From assembly GCA_946407015.1 (NCBI GenBank), contig CAMJML010000017.1, positions 1 through 64,000 on the forward strand: a stretch of DNA of 64,000 nt, in the 5' to 3' direction. Positions 37,644 to 47,080 of the stretch are shown here, piece after piece (position 1 is the stretch's first letter; each line of letters starts with the position of its first letter). The DNA is from an uncultured Selenomonadales bacterium. GTDB lineage: Bacteria; Bacillota; Negativicutes; DSM-1736; Dendrosporobacteraceae. The notes under the pieces are model-generated. The model was not told where the DNA came from. It was given only the letters and a program-made list of their open reading frames with translations, and made no database searches. Made by a program: the position numbers and the translations under genes.

Positions 37644-38672
37644 TCACCGGCACATTTCAATCATAATCTCTTCTAATGCCACATGATTTGCGCGCCCGGA
37701 TTTCAAGTCACGGTCTGCTGCTGCAAGGGCAAGCACCGTTTGTTTCAGTCGCTCTTCCGTAAAGCGCTGGCACTGTTTGATTAATTTATCACCGATAAAC
37801 GACATTAAGCCTAATTCATCCGCAATATCTTTACTACTATATCCTCGCTGAATCAGACTCTTAGCCTGCCACATCAGACGCACCTGTCGGTTCAACAAGG
37901 ATAACACTTTAACAGGATGCTCGCCAGCCGCCAATTGTTCGGCAAACAGGCTTAAGGCTATGCTGATATTTTTTTGACTAACCGCATCAATCATAGCAAA
38001 TACCGACACTTCCGGAATGGTTGCCAGCCCGTTTATCAAATCATTTTTAGTTATGATCACTCCCGAAGCATATAGGGAGATTTTTTCTATTTCTTGATCT
38101 AAAAAACCCAGTGAAACCTGCGACATAACACTGACTGCCGCTAGAAAATGTTCAACAGCATCAGGAGCCATCCGTTTATTTAACTCCGCCAATTTCCCTG
38201 GCAACCAAGCCTTAACATCCCTCACTTTCAAGACCGAGACCTCGGCAACAACACCATGTTTTTCAACTACTTTAAAGATTTTACGCCGTTTATCAACTTT
38301 CTCCGTTGTCACAAAGACTAGCGTACAATAATCAGGCATGCTGCTCAATACATTCAGCAAACGATCATCAGGAAAATCATCTTGTTCCGCAATATTCGTT
38401 CCTTTACGGCTTCGAAATAAGTTCGTTCCTCGAACAACAACAACATTCTTTTCGCCGAAAAACGGAGTTGTTTCAATGAGATTCAACAACTCCTGAGGTG
38501 GAGGGTCGCCCGAAAGAATACTGACATTCATGTCCCGGTCTTCCGGTCTGATCATACTGTTAATAATTGTTTGCTCCAGCTGACGAGCTAAATAGGTTTC
38601 CTCACCATGAATAAGATAGATGGGTTTTGTCGTCCCCTTTTTCACCTCTGCAAGAACATTGATATAACTCAT
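37644..38672 (-). CDS. holA: DNA polymerase III delta subunit
   Basis: Clamp-loader wrench that opens the beta clamp. The 342-aa protein has the delta N-terminal degenerate AAA+ domain (PIYLIHGEETYLARQLEQTI) and the C-terminal collar (SLLNRQVRLMWQAKSLIQRGYSSKDIADELG, LAAADRDLKSGR). It lies 24 bases after comEC, the normal Firmicute neighbour. Confidence 0.95.
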   Translation of the reverse strand: MSYINVLAEVKKGTTKPIYLIHGEETYLARQLEQTIINSMIRPEDRDMNVSILSGDPPPQELLNLIETTPFFGEKNVVVVRGTNLFRSRKGTNIAEQDDFPDDRLLNVLSSMPDYCTLVFVTTEKVDKRRKIFKVVEKHGVVAEVSVLKVRDVKAWLPGKLAELNKRMAPDAVEHFLAAVSVMSQVSLGFLDQEIEKISLYASGVIITKNDLINGLATIPEVSVFAMIDAVSQKNISIALSLFAEQLAAGEHPVKVLSLLNRQVRLMWQAKSLIQRGYSSKDIADELGLMSFIGDKLIKQCQRFTEERLKQTVLALAAADRDLKSGRANHVALEEIMIEMCR

Positions 38673-38696
38673 AATAGCCTCCCGGACTCCCTTTAA

Positions 38697-41123
38697 TTAA
38701 TGGATAAAACTCTCGCCAGTCAATTTTTTTCCGTCTGTCTCGAAAACAATAGCTCCGTCAAGATCGGTCCTGAAAATTTCAATTTGCGCCTCGGTCAATC
38801 GGTTTAATATTTCCCGATGAGGATGGCCGAAACGATTGTTGACACCGACGGAAATTACGGCATAGCGTGGTGCGACCGCTTGCAGGAACTCTGGACTTGT
38901 TGACGTTTTGGCGCCATGATGCCCCACTTTTAAAACAGTGCTGGCAGCCGAAGTTCCGCTCGCTAAAATTGCTGTTTCCCCTTGTTGCTCCAAATCACCG
39001 GTTATCAAAAAACTGTGCGCGCCATAGCCTATGCGAATCACATTAGACGCTTCATTTCCGGAATGCTCATTTTTGCTATCCACAGCATAGACCATATCAA
39101 TGACAACGTCATCCAACAATATTTTCTGTGCTGCATAGGCCGGAATAACAATAGAGTTTTGTGCTGCTTTTATTAATTCTTGTACTGCTGGCGAATAGGC
39201 TTCCCGCGCTAACAAGATTTGTTTAACAGGAATATGTTTGGCAACCGCCGCTGCGCCTCCTGCATGATCTTGATGTCCATGGGTTAAAATCAAGTAATCC
39301 AGGCGCTGTACACCCTGATGTTTCAAATAAGGCACAACCACTCTTTCTCCAATATCAAATTGAACAGCCGAAGCCGTTATCCCGCCTGTATCAATCAAGA
39401 CTGTTCTGCCATGTGGTGTAATAAGAAGTGCTGAGTCACCCTGACCTACATCGATAAAATGAACCCGAAGTGGACTGGGCAAAATCGAATACCAAAGAAC
39501 AGCACACACGATAATCAGCACGCCCCCTAAACACCGATAGGGCCAGCGTCTAGCTACAGTCATAACAGATAGGCCCCGCTGACTAATTAGCCACAATAAC
39601 AGATAATACCCGCATCCCGCCACGATCCCGATCGGCGGGAAATCAATATTTCCTCCCGGAATGGCTGCCAACGCCATAGTAAGTTGCTGAATAACCTGAA
39701 TGACCGCGCCGCAGATGCCAAGCAAAAAATCCCCCAGCACCCCCCAACCGAGAGCGGTTATAACTCCAATAAGTCCCAGTATTACGACAAACTCCACCAC
39801 AGGAACAATCACTACATTAGCGACAACAGCGCTTAACGATAACGTTTTAAAATACCATGCAATAAACGGCAGAACACCCAATTGGGCAGCTAGAGTGACC
39901 GCTATTGGCCCTGCTAACCAGTTAGGTAAAAGCTTTAATTGGGTGTAAAGTCCAGCAAATAAATAGAGCAATCCCGCAGTTGCACCAAAAGATAATTGAA
40001 AGCCAATATCATATATCAGGGAAGGCTGATAGAGAACCATACCTAAAGCGACAAGCGCTAAAGCGTAACAGGAATCTTTTTCCCGTCTCAAAGCAACAGC
40101 CCCTACGGCTAATAAACCCATAAGGGCGGAGCGAATGACCGGCGAGGAAAAACCAGCCAAGCAAGCATAGCCCAAAATGATTAAAGCGACTAAGAAGGCC
40201 GTTTGCCCTCCCGATAAGCGCAGCCTATAACATATCCAATAAATGCTGCCGGCAACCAAAGCAATATGAGTGCCTGATACGGATAATATGTGAATGATGC
40301 CGGTAGCCGAGAACGCCGCAATGACATCCGGTTCAATTCCATGGTAACCACCAAACAACATGCCGAACAACATCGCAGCATCCGCTGGCGGCATAACCTT
40401 TTTCATAGTCAAAAAAATAGCTTCCCGCAATTCAGAAACCCAATTTTCCCAACCATAACGTGCTGCCGAGCGAATACTGATATCTTCGCCGGAAGCCGTT
40501 ATTCGTGCAACAACACCAGCTCGTTTAAGAGCCGCTACCGTGTCAATCAAACCCGGATTATTGAAACCATGAAGTTCGATCAGCTCACCCTTGACTATAA
40601 TGTGATCACCAACCCGGCCAATTAGATCGTCCGGATTTTGACGAATATTTACCAGGATATCCCCTGAACAGCGATTGTTTTTTTCAGTCCCCAAAAGAAT
40701 TTGGCTGGTTGTGATATGATAACGCACCCGTGCTTGATTGCTGTTTACTATATAGCGTTGCGGTTCTTCAGCAATCGTTCCTTGAACAACCACAGTTTGT
40801 CCAATATAACGGCTGACCGAATCAACTGCTGGAGTTTGGTCATGGATAAAGCGAATCGCACCCAACAGCAAAAATACTACGATTATAAACCAGCGTGCAT
40901 TTGCTGGGTGCTGTTTACTTCCCCGCAGCGCCAAAGCAAAAAAAATGATTGCCAAAGCACTCAGAAGAAATAAAGGCAACGTCATTTGACTCGCTATCCA
41001 TATGCCCGCAATGGCTGCCAGTGTAATCGTGTTAATGAATACCAAATGATCTTCTAGCGGTACTAACTTTACGATTGAGGTTAAACCATTCGTTTTGCTG
41101 CTCACAAGCATTGCTTTCACCAT
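38697..41123 (-). CDS. comEC: ComEC DNA-uptake channel
   Basis: An 808-aa polytopic membrane protein that imports single-stranded DNA during competence. N-terminal membrane and OB-like DUF4131 region (about 30-210), Competence domain (GMLFGGYHGIEPDVIAAFSATGIIHILSVSG, about 255-510), and a C-terminal metallo-beta-lactamase domain with LTHGHQDHAGG and VGHHGAKTSTSPEF. The complete MBL metal motif suggests an active nuclease-type domain. ATG 41123 is used; TTG 41135 is an alternative and neither has a strong ribosome site. The usual partner comEA is separated from it by a recombinase-like gene. Confidence 0.95.
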   Translation of the reverse strand: MVKAMLVSSKTNGLTSIVKLVPLEDHLVFINTITLAAIAGIWIASQMTLPLFLLSALAIIFFALALRGSKQHPANARWFIIVVFLLLGAIRFIHDQTPAVDSVSRYIGQTVVVQGTIAEEPQRYIVNSNQARVRYHITTSQILLGTEKNNRCSGDILVNIRQNPDDLIGRVGDHIIVKGELIELHGFNNPGLIDTVAALKRAGVVARITASGEDISIRSAARYGWENWVSELREAIFLTMKKVMPPADAAMLFGMLFGGYHGIEPDVIAAFSATGIIHILSVSGTHIALVAGSIYWICYRLRLSGGQTAFLVALIILGYACLAGFSSPVIRSALMGLLAVGAVALRREKDSCYALALVALGMVLYQPSLIYDIGFQLSFGATAGLLYLFAGLYTQLKLLPNWLAGPIAVTLAAQLGVLPFIAWYFKTLSLSAVVANVVIVPVVEFVVILGLIGVITALGWGVLGDFLLGICGAVIQVIQQLTMALAAIPGGNIDFPPIGIVAGCGYYLLLWLISQRGLSVMTVARRWPYRCLGGVLIIVCAVLWYSILPSPLRVHFIDVGQGDSALLITPHGRTVLIDTGGITASAVQFDIGERVVVPYLKHQGVQRLDYLILTHGHQDHAGGAAAVAKHIPVKQILLAREAYSPAVQELIKAAQNSIVIPAYAAQKILLDDVVIDMVYAVDSKNEHSGNEASNVIRIGYGAHSFLITGDLEQQGETAILASGTSAASTVLKVGHHGAKTSTSPEFLQAVAPRYAVISVGVNNRFGHPHREILNRLTEAQIEIFRTDLDGAIVFETDGKKLTGESFIH

Positions 41124-41154
41124 CGCTAATTCCAATTAATAAAATTCGTTATGA

Positions 41155-41188
41155 AAAACAGCTATCAGGCCAATTAAACCGGCCTGAT
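41155..41188 (-). terminator. Putative terminator between the recombinase-like gene and comEC
   Basis: ATCAGGCC, nine bases, GGCCTGAT (41164-41188), followed on the minus strand by AGCTGTTTTTC. The T-run is offset, so efficiency may be modest. No gene was seen in 41189-41401. Confidence 0.55.
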
Positions 41189-41401
41189 TGATTTATCACG
41201 TTAGAAAATGAATGGTGAAAATTGTTTTAAGCTACTTGTGCAACATATTGATATATTCTAATACAAGCAATGGATTCCTGCTTTATAGATTGGTAGCCCA
41301 ATAGATCGGAACCTACAAAGAAAGCAAACAGGGTTCACCTGAGGCCAATCAAAACACCATCCATTGGATTCACTGTCTATTCGCTATCCAAAATTCGGCT
41401 T

Positions 41402-42004
41402 TCATGAATCGGTTGAAAAAAGCGATACCCCTTTAAACTCTTCATCCAATTGCTTGGCTAATTTGTAAAACGTATTCCGTTTGACCTTGGCTCTTCTCAT
41501 CGCTTCAACCGCCGTAATTTTCCCCTTCTTCCAGGTCAGATAAGCTTTGCGAAGTTCGTCAGTGATTTTCGCCCGCGGCCTTCCATAAGGCCGCTTCTCA
41601 GCTAAAGCTAAGTCAATCCCCTCACGTTGTCGTTTCCTCGCTGTTTCACGCTCAAATTTTGCAAGCTCTGCAAATGCAGCCAGCCGCAACTTCCCTTCAT
41701 CTGTAGTCGTATCTAATCGTTCCTGCAAACTCACTAAATTTAAACCACTTTTATGCAACTGCTCAATCATCCGTAAAAATTCGAACACACTCTTGGCCAT
41801 TGCCTTAAAACTTTCAACATAGAGGGTATCTCCTGCTTCAGCATCGCGAAGCAACTTATGCAGCACCGGTCTATTTGAACCTGCATGCGCCGCCTTTTCC
41901 ATAAATGTTTTATCAATCTTATATAGATTCTGAATCAAAGCATATTCATCCGAATTTCGTTTTATATCCGGTTCTCCTATGTAAAAAAAGTTCAAACCCA
42001 TCAT
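41402..42004 (-). CDS. Serine-recombinase-fold protein lacking catalytic residues
   Basis: A 200-aa protein clearly related to the resolvase/invertase family: NRPVLHKLLRDAEAGDTLYV, SLQERLDTTTDEGKLRLAAFAELAKFERE, and a C-terminal helix-turn-helix (GKITAVEAMRRAKVKRNTFYKLAK). The N-terminal Y-A-R-V-S motif with the nucleophilic Ser is replaced by YIGEP, and the catalytic K-L-D-R-L-G-R-S segment by ESFKAMAKS, losing the second and third Arg. Strand exchange therefore looks impossible and a DNA-binding role more likely. The start is uncertain: ATG 42004 suits the fold, while ATG 42031 sits too close to a TATAAT to be in the transcript. It separates comEA from comEC. Confidence 0.8.
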   Translation of the reverse strand: MMGLNFFYIGEPDIKRNSDEYALIQNLYKIDKTFMEKAAHAGSNRPVLHKLLRDAEAGDTLYVESFKAMAKSVFEFLRMIEQLHKSGLNLVSLQERLDTTTDEGKLRLAAFAELAKFERETARKRQREGIDLALAEKRPYGRPRAKITDELRKAYLTWKKGKITAVEAMRRAKVKRNTFYKLAKQLDEEFKGVSLFSTDS

Positions 42005-42049
42005 CCATTCTGTCGCATCTATTCCTACCATAATTATTATACATGGATA

Positions 42050-42134
42050 TTTGTAAAAATCTATCTACTTTTGTAAACATATCCCCAAACACCTCCTTGG
42101 GCCTTTGTAAACAAGGTTTGTTTTTGTTTGTAAA
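42050..42134. repeat. Four TTTGTAAA direct repeats upstream of the recombinase-like gene
   Basis: TTTGTAAA occurs at 42050-42057, 42070-42077, 42104-42111 and 42127-42134 on the plus strand. Centre spacings are 20, 34 and 23 bases, close to two, three and two helical turns. They cover the region between comEA and the recombinase-like gene, including its likely promoter. They look like operator sites for cooperative binding. Confidence 0.6.
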
Positions 42135-42199
42135 AGTGGCTTCATTTCACAAACAAAACCGCTTTTAGATTCAAATTCGCTATTCATGATCCTGTCACC

Positions 42200-42763
42200 T
42201 CAGATCGTGATTTGATCCTTAAGCTTATTAAATTTACTTTCACCGATTCCAGGAACCTTTTTCAAATCAATAATATCCACAAAGTTCCCGTGAGTTTCGC
42301 GATACTGGATGATTTTTTCCGCTATTGCCGGCCCTATTCCAGGAAGCTTATCCAGTTCTTGAGCGCTGGCCGTATTGATATTCACTTTGGCCTCAAAAGC
42401 TGCCGAAGTTGCGCCTGCAGAAGAAACTACACCGGCAGTCGTATTATTGGGCCTAGCCGGCACATGAATTTGCATTCCATCTTTAACAAGTTGAGCCATA
42501 TTGATTTTAGTTGAATCAGCAATAGGCAATAATCCTCCAGCTCGATTGATTGCCTCCAAAGTTCTGGCTCCTGCCGGTACCTCTATGACTCCAGGCGAAT
42601 TCACTGCACCGCTTACATATACAACAACCTGGGAAACATTAGCTTCAGTCATTTCGACAGCCTCTTCTTGTGAGGACTTTTGCCAATAATTGAAGGTACT
42701 GAGTGATATCACCAAAATTGCCAACACACACAGAAACCATAATTTCCCTTTACTTTCGGACAT
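42200..42763 (-). CDS. comEA: ComEA competence DNA receptor
   Basis: A 187-aa envelope protein that binds incoming double-stranded DNA. It has an N-terminal membrane anchor (about 7-26), an SLBB domain (VVVYVSGAVNSPGVIEVPAG, about 44-110), an Ala/Ser linker, and a tandem helix-hairpin-helix C-terminus (INTASAQELDKLPGIGPAIA ... LKKVPGIGESKFNKLKDQI). ATG 42763 is used; GTG 42775 is alternative. comEC normally follows directly but is displaced by the recombinase-like gene. Confidence 0.95.
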   Translation of the reverse strand: MSESKGKLWFLCVLAILVISLSTFNYWQKSSQEEAVEMTEANVSQVVVYVSGAVNSPGVIEVPAGARTLEAINRAGGLLPIADSTKINMAQLVKDGMQIHVPARPNNTTAGVVSSAGATSAAFEAKVNINTASAQELDKLPGIGPAIAEKIIQYRETHGNFVDIIDLKKVPGIGESKFNKLKDQITI

Positions 42764-42885
42764 ACATGCACCCACCCCCGTACCAGATAATGGTACTTTC
42801 GCTAAGCAGATTTTGAAATCCTACCTGCAAAGTCATAAATTTGCTAAAATTTTACATAGTATTCATTGAGTCGACCGAGAAAACG

Positions 42886-42923
42886 AACTAAAAAAACCTC
42901 ACTTTCGTGAGGTTTTTTTAGTT
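42886..42923. terminator. Terminator after leuS
   Basis: A 17-bp perfect stem AACTAAAAAAACCTCAC with loop TTTC and its complement. The T-run works on both strands. It overlaps the leuS stop codon and separates leuS from comEA. Confidence 0.88.
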
Positions 42924-45402
42924 ATTTTACGACAATATTGACAAGTTTCTGCGGCACACAAATCACCTTAACGATTTGCTTACCTGCAATCAGTTCTTCA
43001 ACTTTTTCTTGCTCCAGTGCCTTTTTCTCTAACTCATTTGGCGTTAGTCCAGCTGGAACAATAATTTTATCCCGAACTTTCCCGTTAATTTGGAGGACAA
43101 TTTCAATTTCCTCCAATACAACAGCATCTGCGTCAAACACAGGCCATGGTTGTTTATGAACACTTTCCTGATCAATGACTTGCTGCCATAGTTCCTCCGC
43201 TAAATGCGGCGCAAAAGGGGCTAATAATTTCAGCAAATTAGAAACTACTTCACGCATAAATCCACTATTCGCTACCGCATTTTGATCCTTAGCCACGTAC
43301 ATAGCATTCACTAATTCCATAATTGCGCTTATGGCAGTATTGAAATTAAAACGATTTCCAACATCTTCGGTTACTCTTTTGATGGTTACATGCAGAATCC
43401 GGCGAAGTTCTTTTTCTTCTTTGGTAAGTGCCGATTTGTCATACTCACCGGAAGCTTCGGTCACCATTTTTTCATAATGACCAATAATTCTCCATACACG
43501 GCCTAAGAAGCGATAAGCACCTTCAACCCCCTGCTCGCTCCATTCCAAATCACGTTCCGGTGGTGCAGCAAATAAAATAAATAGACGAGCCGTATCGGCC
43601 CCATATTTTGCGATGATTTCCTCAGGAGATACCACATTGCCCTTGGATTTGGACATTTTCGCACCATCTTTAATAACCATGCCCTGAGTCAGCAAGTTCT
43701 TAAAGGGCTCATTAAAATTAATCAAGCCGGCATCCTTCAGAACTTTCGTGAAGAATCGCGAGTAAAGCAAATGCAGTATAGCATGCTCAATACCACCAAT
43801 ATATTGATCAACAGGCATCCAATAATTCGCCTTAGAAGAATCAAATGGGACTGTTGTATTGCGTGGATCGGTATAGCGCAAATAATACCAGGATGAGCAA
43901 ATAAAGGTATCCATGGTATCCGTTTCACGGCGGGCAGCACCTCCGCAGGTTGGGCAGGTACAATGAACAAAGTCGTCAACTTGCGCCAATGGTGAAACCG
44001 AACCCGTATCAAACCGGACATTATCCGGAAGCATGACTGGCAATTGGTCCTGCGGAACAGGCACAACACCACAAGCTTCACAATAGATGATCGGAATAGG
44101 AGCTCCCCAGTAGCGCTGCCGCGAAACCAACCAGTCCCGCAGGCGATAATTAACGCGCCGTTTTCCCACTGACTGCTCTTCCAGCCACGCCGCAATGGAA
44201 GTTTTTGCTTGCTCATTATCAAGCCCGCTAAAAGCACCAGAGTTCACCAGCACACCCGGACCATCATAGGCCCCTGTCATATCTTCCAAATTAGCTTGTC
44301 CTTGCTGCCCATCAACGACCAGCCGCTTGGGCAATTGATATTTTGTGGCGAATTGCCAATCGCGCTCATCATGCGCGGGAACCCCCATGACCGCACCGGT
44401 TCCATATTCAATCAAGACATAGTTGGCCACCCAGATAGGAACTTGTTCTCCAGTAAACGGATTGACTGCATAGGCTCCCGTAAACATTCCCTCTTTTTCG
44501 AATTCGCTGGACGTCCGGGCAATTTCACTTTGATTGCGAACATTGTCAATAAAAGCACGTATCTCGGCCGCATTGGGTTTATCGGCAATGATTTTTTCAA
44601 CCAAGGGATGCTCTGGCGCTAAAACAACATAAGTCACACCAAAAGCAGTATCATGGCGGGTTGTATAAACAGTAATTTTTTCATTGAGTTCAGGCACATC
44701 AAAACTGAATTCCGCACCTTCACTACGGCCAATCCAATTTTCCTGCATGGTTTTTACCCGTTCGGGCCAGCCTTTAAGCTCCGCAAGATCCTGAAGCAGA
44801 CGGTCGGCATAATCGGTGATCTTAAAAAACCATTGTTCTAGCTCCTTTTTAATAACCATAGAGTCACACCGCCAGCAATTGCCCTCAATGACCTGCTCAT
44901 TGGCCAAGACGGTATTGCATTGGTCACACCAGTTGACAGCGGCTTTTTTCTTATAGGCTAAACCGCGTTCATAAAACAACAAAAACAGCCATTGTGTCCA
45001 ACGATAGTAGTCGGGATGACAGGTTGCCACTTCCCGGTTCCAGTCATAAGAAAGACCAATTTCCTGTTGTTGCCGGCGCATATTGCTGATGTTTTTCCAG
45101 GTCCACTCGCCTGGCTGTACCCCGTGTTTGATAGCAGCATTCTCGGCAGGCATGCCAAAAGCATCCCAGCCCATCGGATGAAGCACATTATAGCCTTGCA
45201 TCACCTTAAAGCGAGCAACCACATCGCCGATTGAATAATTGCGAACATGTCCCATATGTAAATTGCCGGATGGATATGGAAACATTTCCAAAACATAGTA
45301 TTCCGGCCGCTGCCGATTCAGTTCGGTATGAAATGAGTTTTGTTCGCGCCAGTAATTCTGCCATTTCGCCTCTATTTCCTGAGGAGTATATCTCTCGTTC
45401 AT
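42922..45402 (-). CDS. leuS: Leucyl-tRNA synthetase
   Basis: Class I synthetase of 826 aa. HIGH-type motif in [15 protein letters not shown] (about 42-56), CP1 editing domain with the [20 protein letters not shown] region, KMSKS motif [12 protein letters not shown], an anticodon-binding helical domain, and the C-terminal extension. Zinc-type cysteines occur in [24 protein letters not shown] 45402 lies after GGGAGG; a 12-residue upstream extension into the leader is rejected. It is controlled by the upstream T-box. Confidence 0.97.
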   Translation of the reverse strand: MNERYTPQEIEAKWQNYWREQNSFHTELNRQRPEYYVLEMFPYPSGNLHMGHVRNYSIGDVVARFKVMQGYNVLHPMGWDAFGMPAENAAIKHGVQPGEWTWKNISNMRRQQQEIGLSYDWNREVATCHPDYYRWTQWLFLLFYERGLAYKKKAAVNWCDQCNTVLANEQVIEGNCWRCDSMVIKKELEQWFFKITDYADRLLQDLAELKGWPERVKTMQENWIGRSEGAEFSFDVPELNEKITVYTTRHDTAFGVTYVVLAPEHPLVEKIIADKPNAAEIRAFIDNVRNQSEIARTSSEFEKEGMFTGAYAVNPFTGEQVPIWVANYVLIEYGTGAVMGVPAHDERDWQFATKYQLPKRLVVDGQQGQANLEDMTGAYDGPGVLVNSGAFSGLDNEQAKTSIAAWLEEQSVGKRRVNYRLRDWLVSRQRYWGAPIPIIYCEACGVVPVPQDQLPVMLPDNVRFDTGSVSPLAQVDDFVHCTCPTCGGAARRETDTMDTFICSSWYYLRYTDPRNTTVPFDSSKANYWMPVDQYIGGIEHAILHLLYSRFFTKVLKDAGLINFNEPFKNLLTQGMVIKDGAKMSKSKGNVVSPEEIIAKYGADTARLFILFAAPPERDLEWSEQGVEGAYRFLGRVWRIIGHYEKMVTEASGEYDKSALTKEEKELRRILHVTIKRVTEDVGNRFNFNTAISAIMELVNAMYVAKDQNAVANSGFMREVVSNLLKLLAPFAPHLAEELWQQVIDQESVHKQPWPVFDADAVVLEEIEIVLQINGKVRDKIIVPAGLTPNELEKKALEQEKVEELIAGKQIVKVICVPQKLVNIVVK

Positions 45403-45465
45403 CTTAATTAACCTCCCTGGTTGTTTTCCAAAACACAAAACTTACTTGACACTCGGTCAATATAA

Positions 45466-45735
45466 GTAAAAACGCCCCATGGCCAATGCCAGGGACGAGT
45501 TTTCTCGCTGTACCACCCTGTTTGATGACAAACGCTGCCATCCACTCATTGATCATAACGCAGATCAGCGTCAGTCGAATAGCGACTGCTCCTCCACAGC
45601 GAGTTCAGCTTCATTTTTCATTGGCTCGCATCAACCGCCAACTTTCTGATGTCCTTATTAAGCTTACTACTCTGCATCATCGGATTATATCAGAACAATC
45701 GGCATAAACCCTTTGTTTACCAACTGTCACTTGTT
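45466..45735 (-). promoter_or_regulatory. T-box riboswitch controlling leuS
   Basis: The minus-strand leader holds AGGGTGGTACAGCG (45506-45519), a T-box with A in place of the usual C at the third position before GCG. It is followed by a terminator stem CGTCCCTGGC/GGCCATGGGGCG and TTTTTAC (about 45468-45500). A long stem I region precedes it. Position before leuS implies leucine specificity; I could not assign the specifier codon with confidence. Confidence 0.9.
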
Positions 45736-45738
45736 TCA

Positions 45739-45768
45739 ATTATATAGCAAATTCTATTTAAAAGTCAA
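45739..45768 (-). promoter_or_regulatory. Promoter of the leuS T-box transcript
   Basis: TTGACT (45763-45768), 18 bases, TATAAT (45739-45744) on the minus strand. The predicted start at about 45732 fits the beginning of the T-box leader. Confidence 0.75.
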
Positions 45769-45833
45769 CTTAGCGAAATAGGCTGTTCTATTTCAAAAAT
45801 CCAATCATAAATTAGCTATTAAGGAGGTGTGCT

Positions 45834-46226
45834 ATGTATAAACTGATTATTGGCAATGTAAGAGTAACGGTTTCTGATGATAAAATCAGTCGTAACGAAG
45901 CTACCGCTGCCGCAAGACAAGCAATGGCAGCAGCCAATCAGCAAGGGAAACTGCTAAGCCATATCGAGATCACCCTGACTGATTCTGGACTTGATGTGCA
46001 AACCACAGAAAAAACGGGCAGTAAACTTGCCCGCAAATCAATTAAGCAAAGTATGCTGGATAGTATGCACTCAGCTATAAAGGAAAAACTATTTCCTACA
46101 GGTACGTTCAGTAATAAAGAAGTTTGGTACGACCCAGATACCGGCCAAGAATGGCGTGGCAGCGAAGTTGACACCGCGCGCGATAATTTGCTGGAAAAGT
46201 TTGAAGAATGGATGAAATCTGTTTAG
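45834..46226 (+). CDS. Hypothetical 130-aa protein
   Basis: I do not recognise this protein. The N-terminal half is beta/alpha (MYKLIIGNVRVTVSDDKISRNEATAAARQ) with an alanine-rich helix. The middle is basic (SKLARKSIKQSMLDSM) and the end is acidic-aromatic (DPDTGQEWRGSEVDTARDNLLEKFEEW). There is no signal peptide or membrane segment. The ribosome site AAGGAGGTG is very strong. A 7-bp inverted repeat GAAATAG/CTATTTC (45775-45794) lies between this gene and the divergent leuS promoter and may be an operator. A long perfect palindrome follows 39 bases after the stop. Confidence 0.75.
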   Translation: MYKLIIGNVRVTVSDDKISRNEATAAARQAMAAANQQGKLLSHIEITLTDSGLDVQTTEKTGSKLARKSIKQSMLDSMHSAIKEKLFPTGTFSNKEVWYDPDTGQEWRGSEVDTARDNLLEKFEEWMKSV

Positions 46227-46265
46227 CCATGATTATGGGCAGAAGTAAACGGACTCATGAAAATA

Positions 46266-46323
46266 ACGTAAACAAAAGCAAGTAGAATAGAATGCATTCT
46301 ATTCTACTTGCTTTTGTTTACGT
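46266..46323. repeat. 58-bp perfect palindrome
   Basis: The sequence from 46266 to 46323 equals its own reverse complement over the whole length, with centre ATGCAT. The arms read ACGTAAACAAAAGCAAGTAG onward. There is no loop and no clean U-tract after it, so it is not a textbook terminator, though the RNA would form a very stable hairpin. The rest of 46227-46468 shows no gene. Confidence 0.88.
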
Positions 46324-46468
46324 AGAAAATACGCCTATATTATAATGAAGCCTTTTTATTTCTATCAGGCTTTTGCCAACTACCCCGCCTATTGTTTCGT
46401 GATGAAAAGAAATTGCAGATTTTCCTTATATCTCCTATAATATTAGACATAATAATCAAATCTACCGA

Positions 46469-46996
46469 CTAATTACGGTGCCTGTTGGAAAGTGCTGCTT
46501 CTAATTCTGCCTTTGTTATACTACCGGATTTTCGATACTGGATAATACCCATTTCATCAATGATCACCGTTGTCGGAATGGCACTCACTTGAAACATCCC
46601 GGCTATCGAGCCATCTTGGTCAAGCAATACGGGCAGCACGAGTCCATGATTATTCATATACGTTTCGATCTTAATTGCCGATTCCTTGATATTAATCGCA
46701 TAAAAGTTGACATTCCCCTTATGCTGGTTATAAAACAGGCTTAATTCCGGCATTTCTTCGCGACAAGGCGGGCACCATGTGGCCCAAAAATTCAGAATGG
46801 TCACTTTGGATTGTTGCCCAACCGTTATTGCAGAGCCAGTAAGCGAATTCAAAGTAAATACAGGAGCTTTCTTGCCGATTACAACACCACTTTCCATAGA
46901 CTTAACACCTTGCTGTTTATTTAAAGGGACTAAATTAATTCCCAAGACTATGCACAGCAAGACTGCCGCAATAATCATCAAGTGTTTTTTTTTCAT
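46469..46996 (-). CDS. TlpA/ResA-like thiol-disulfide oxidoreductase
   Basis: A 175-aa exported thioredoxin-fold protein: N-terminal signal anchor (KKKHLMIIAAVLLCIVLGINLV), redox motif WATWCPPCREEMPEL (about 77-91), and the cis-Pro segment SAIPTTVIIDE. Relatives reduce apocytochrome or other extracytoplasmic thiols. No ccd or cytochrome genes are adjacent, so the client is unknown. ATG 46996 follows GGGAGAGTGGG. It is divergent from lgt. Confidence 0.92.
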   Translation of the reverse strand: MKKKHLMIIAAVLLCIVLGINLVPLNKQQGVKSMESGVVIGKKAPVFTLNSLTGSAITVGQQSKVTILNFWATWCPPCREEMPELSLFYNQHKGNVNFYAINIKESAIKIETYMNNHGLVLPVLLDQDGSIAGMFQVSAIPTTVIIDEMGIIQYRKSGSITKAELEAALSNRHRN

Positions 46997-47080
46997 TTCC
47001 CACTCTCCCATCTGGCTGAGTTAAAATAACCTGTGTATCAATGTACTATTAATTTACCAAATTATTCTTCTGGAGGCTAT

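Noticed and set aside
41402-42004. Active insertion element or integron around the recombinase-like gene
   Set aside because: No terminal inverted repeats, target duplications or cargo are visible, and the catalytic residues are missing.
42050-42170. Repeats near comEA as a CRISPR array
   Set aside because: The repeated unit is 8 bases at uneven short spacing with no spacers, and no cas genes occur in the window.
44209-44622. Open frame of 137 codons on the plus strand inside leuS
   Set aside because: It is antisense to a conserved synthetase, has no ribosome site and no family resemblance; it follows from codon bias of the real gene.
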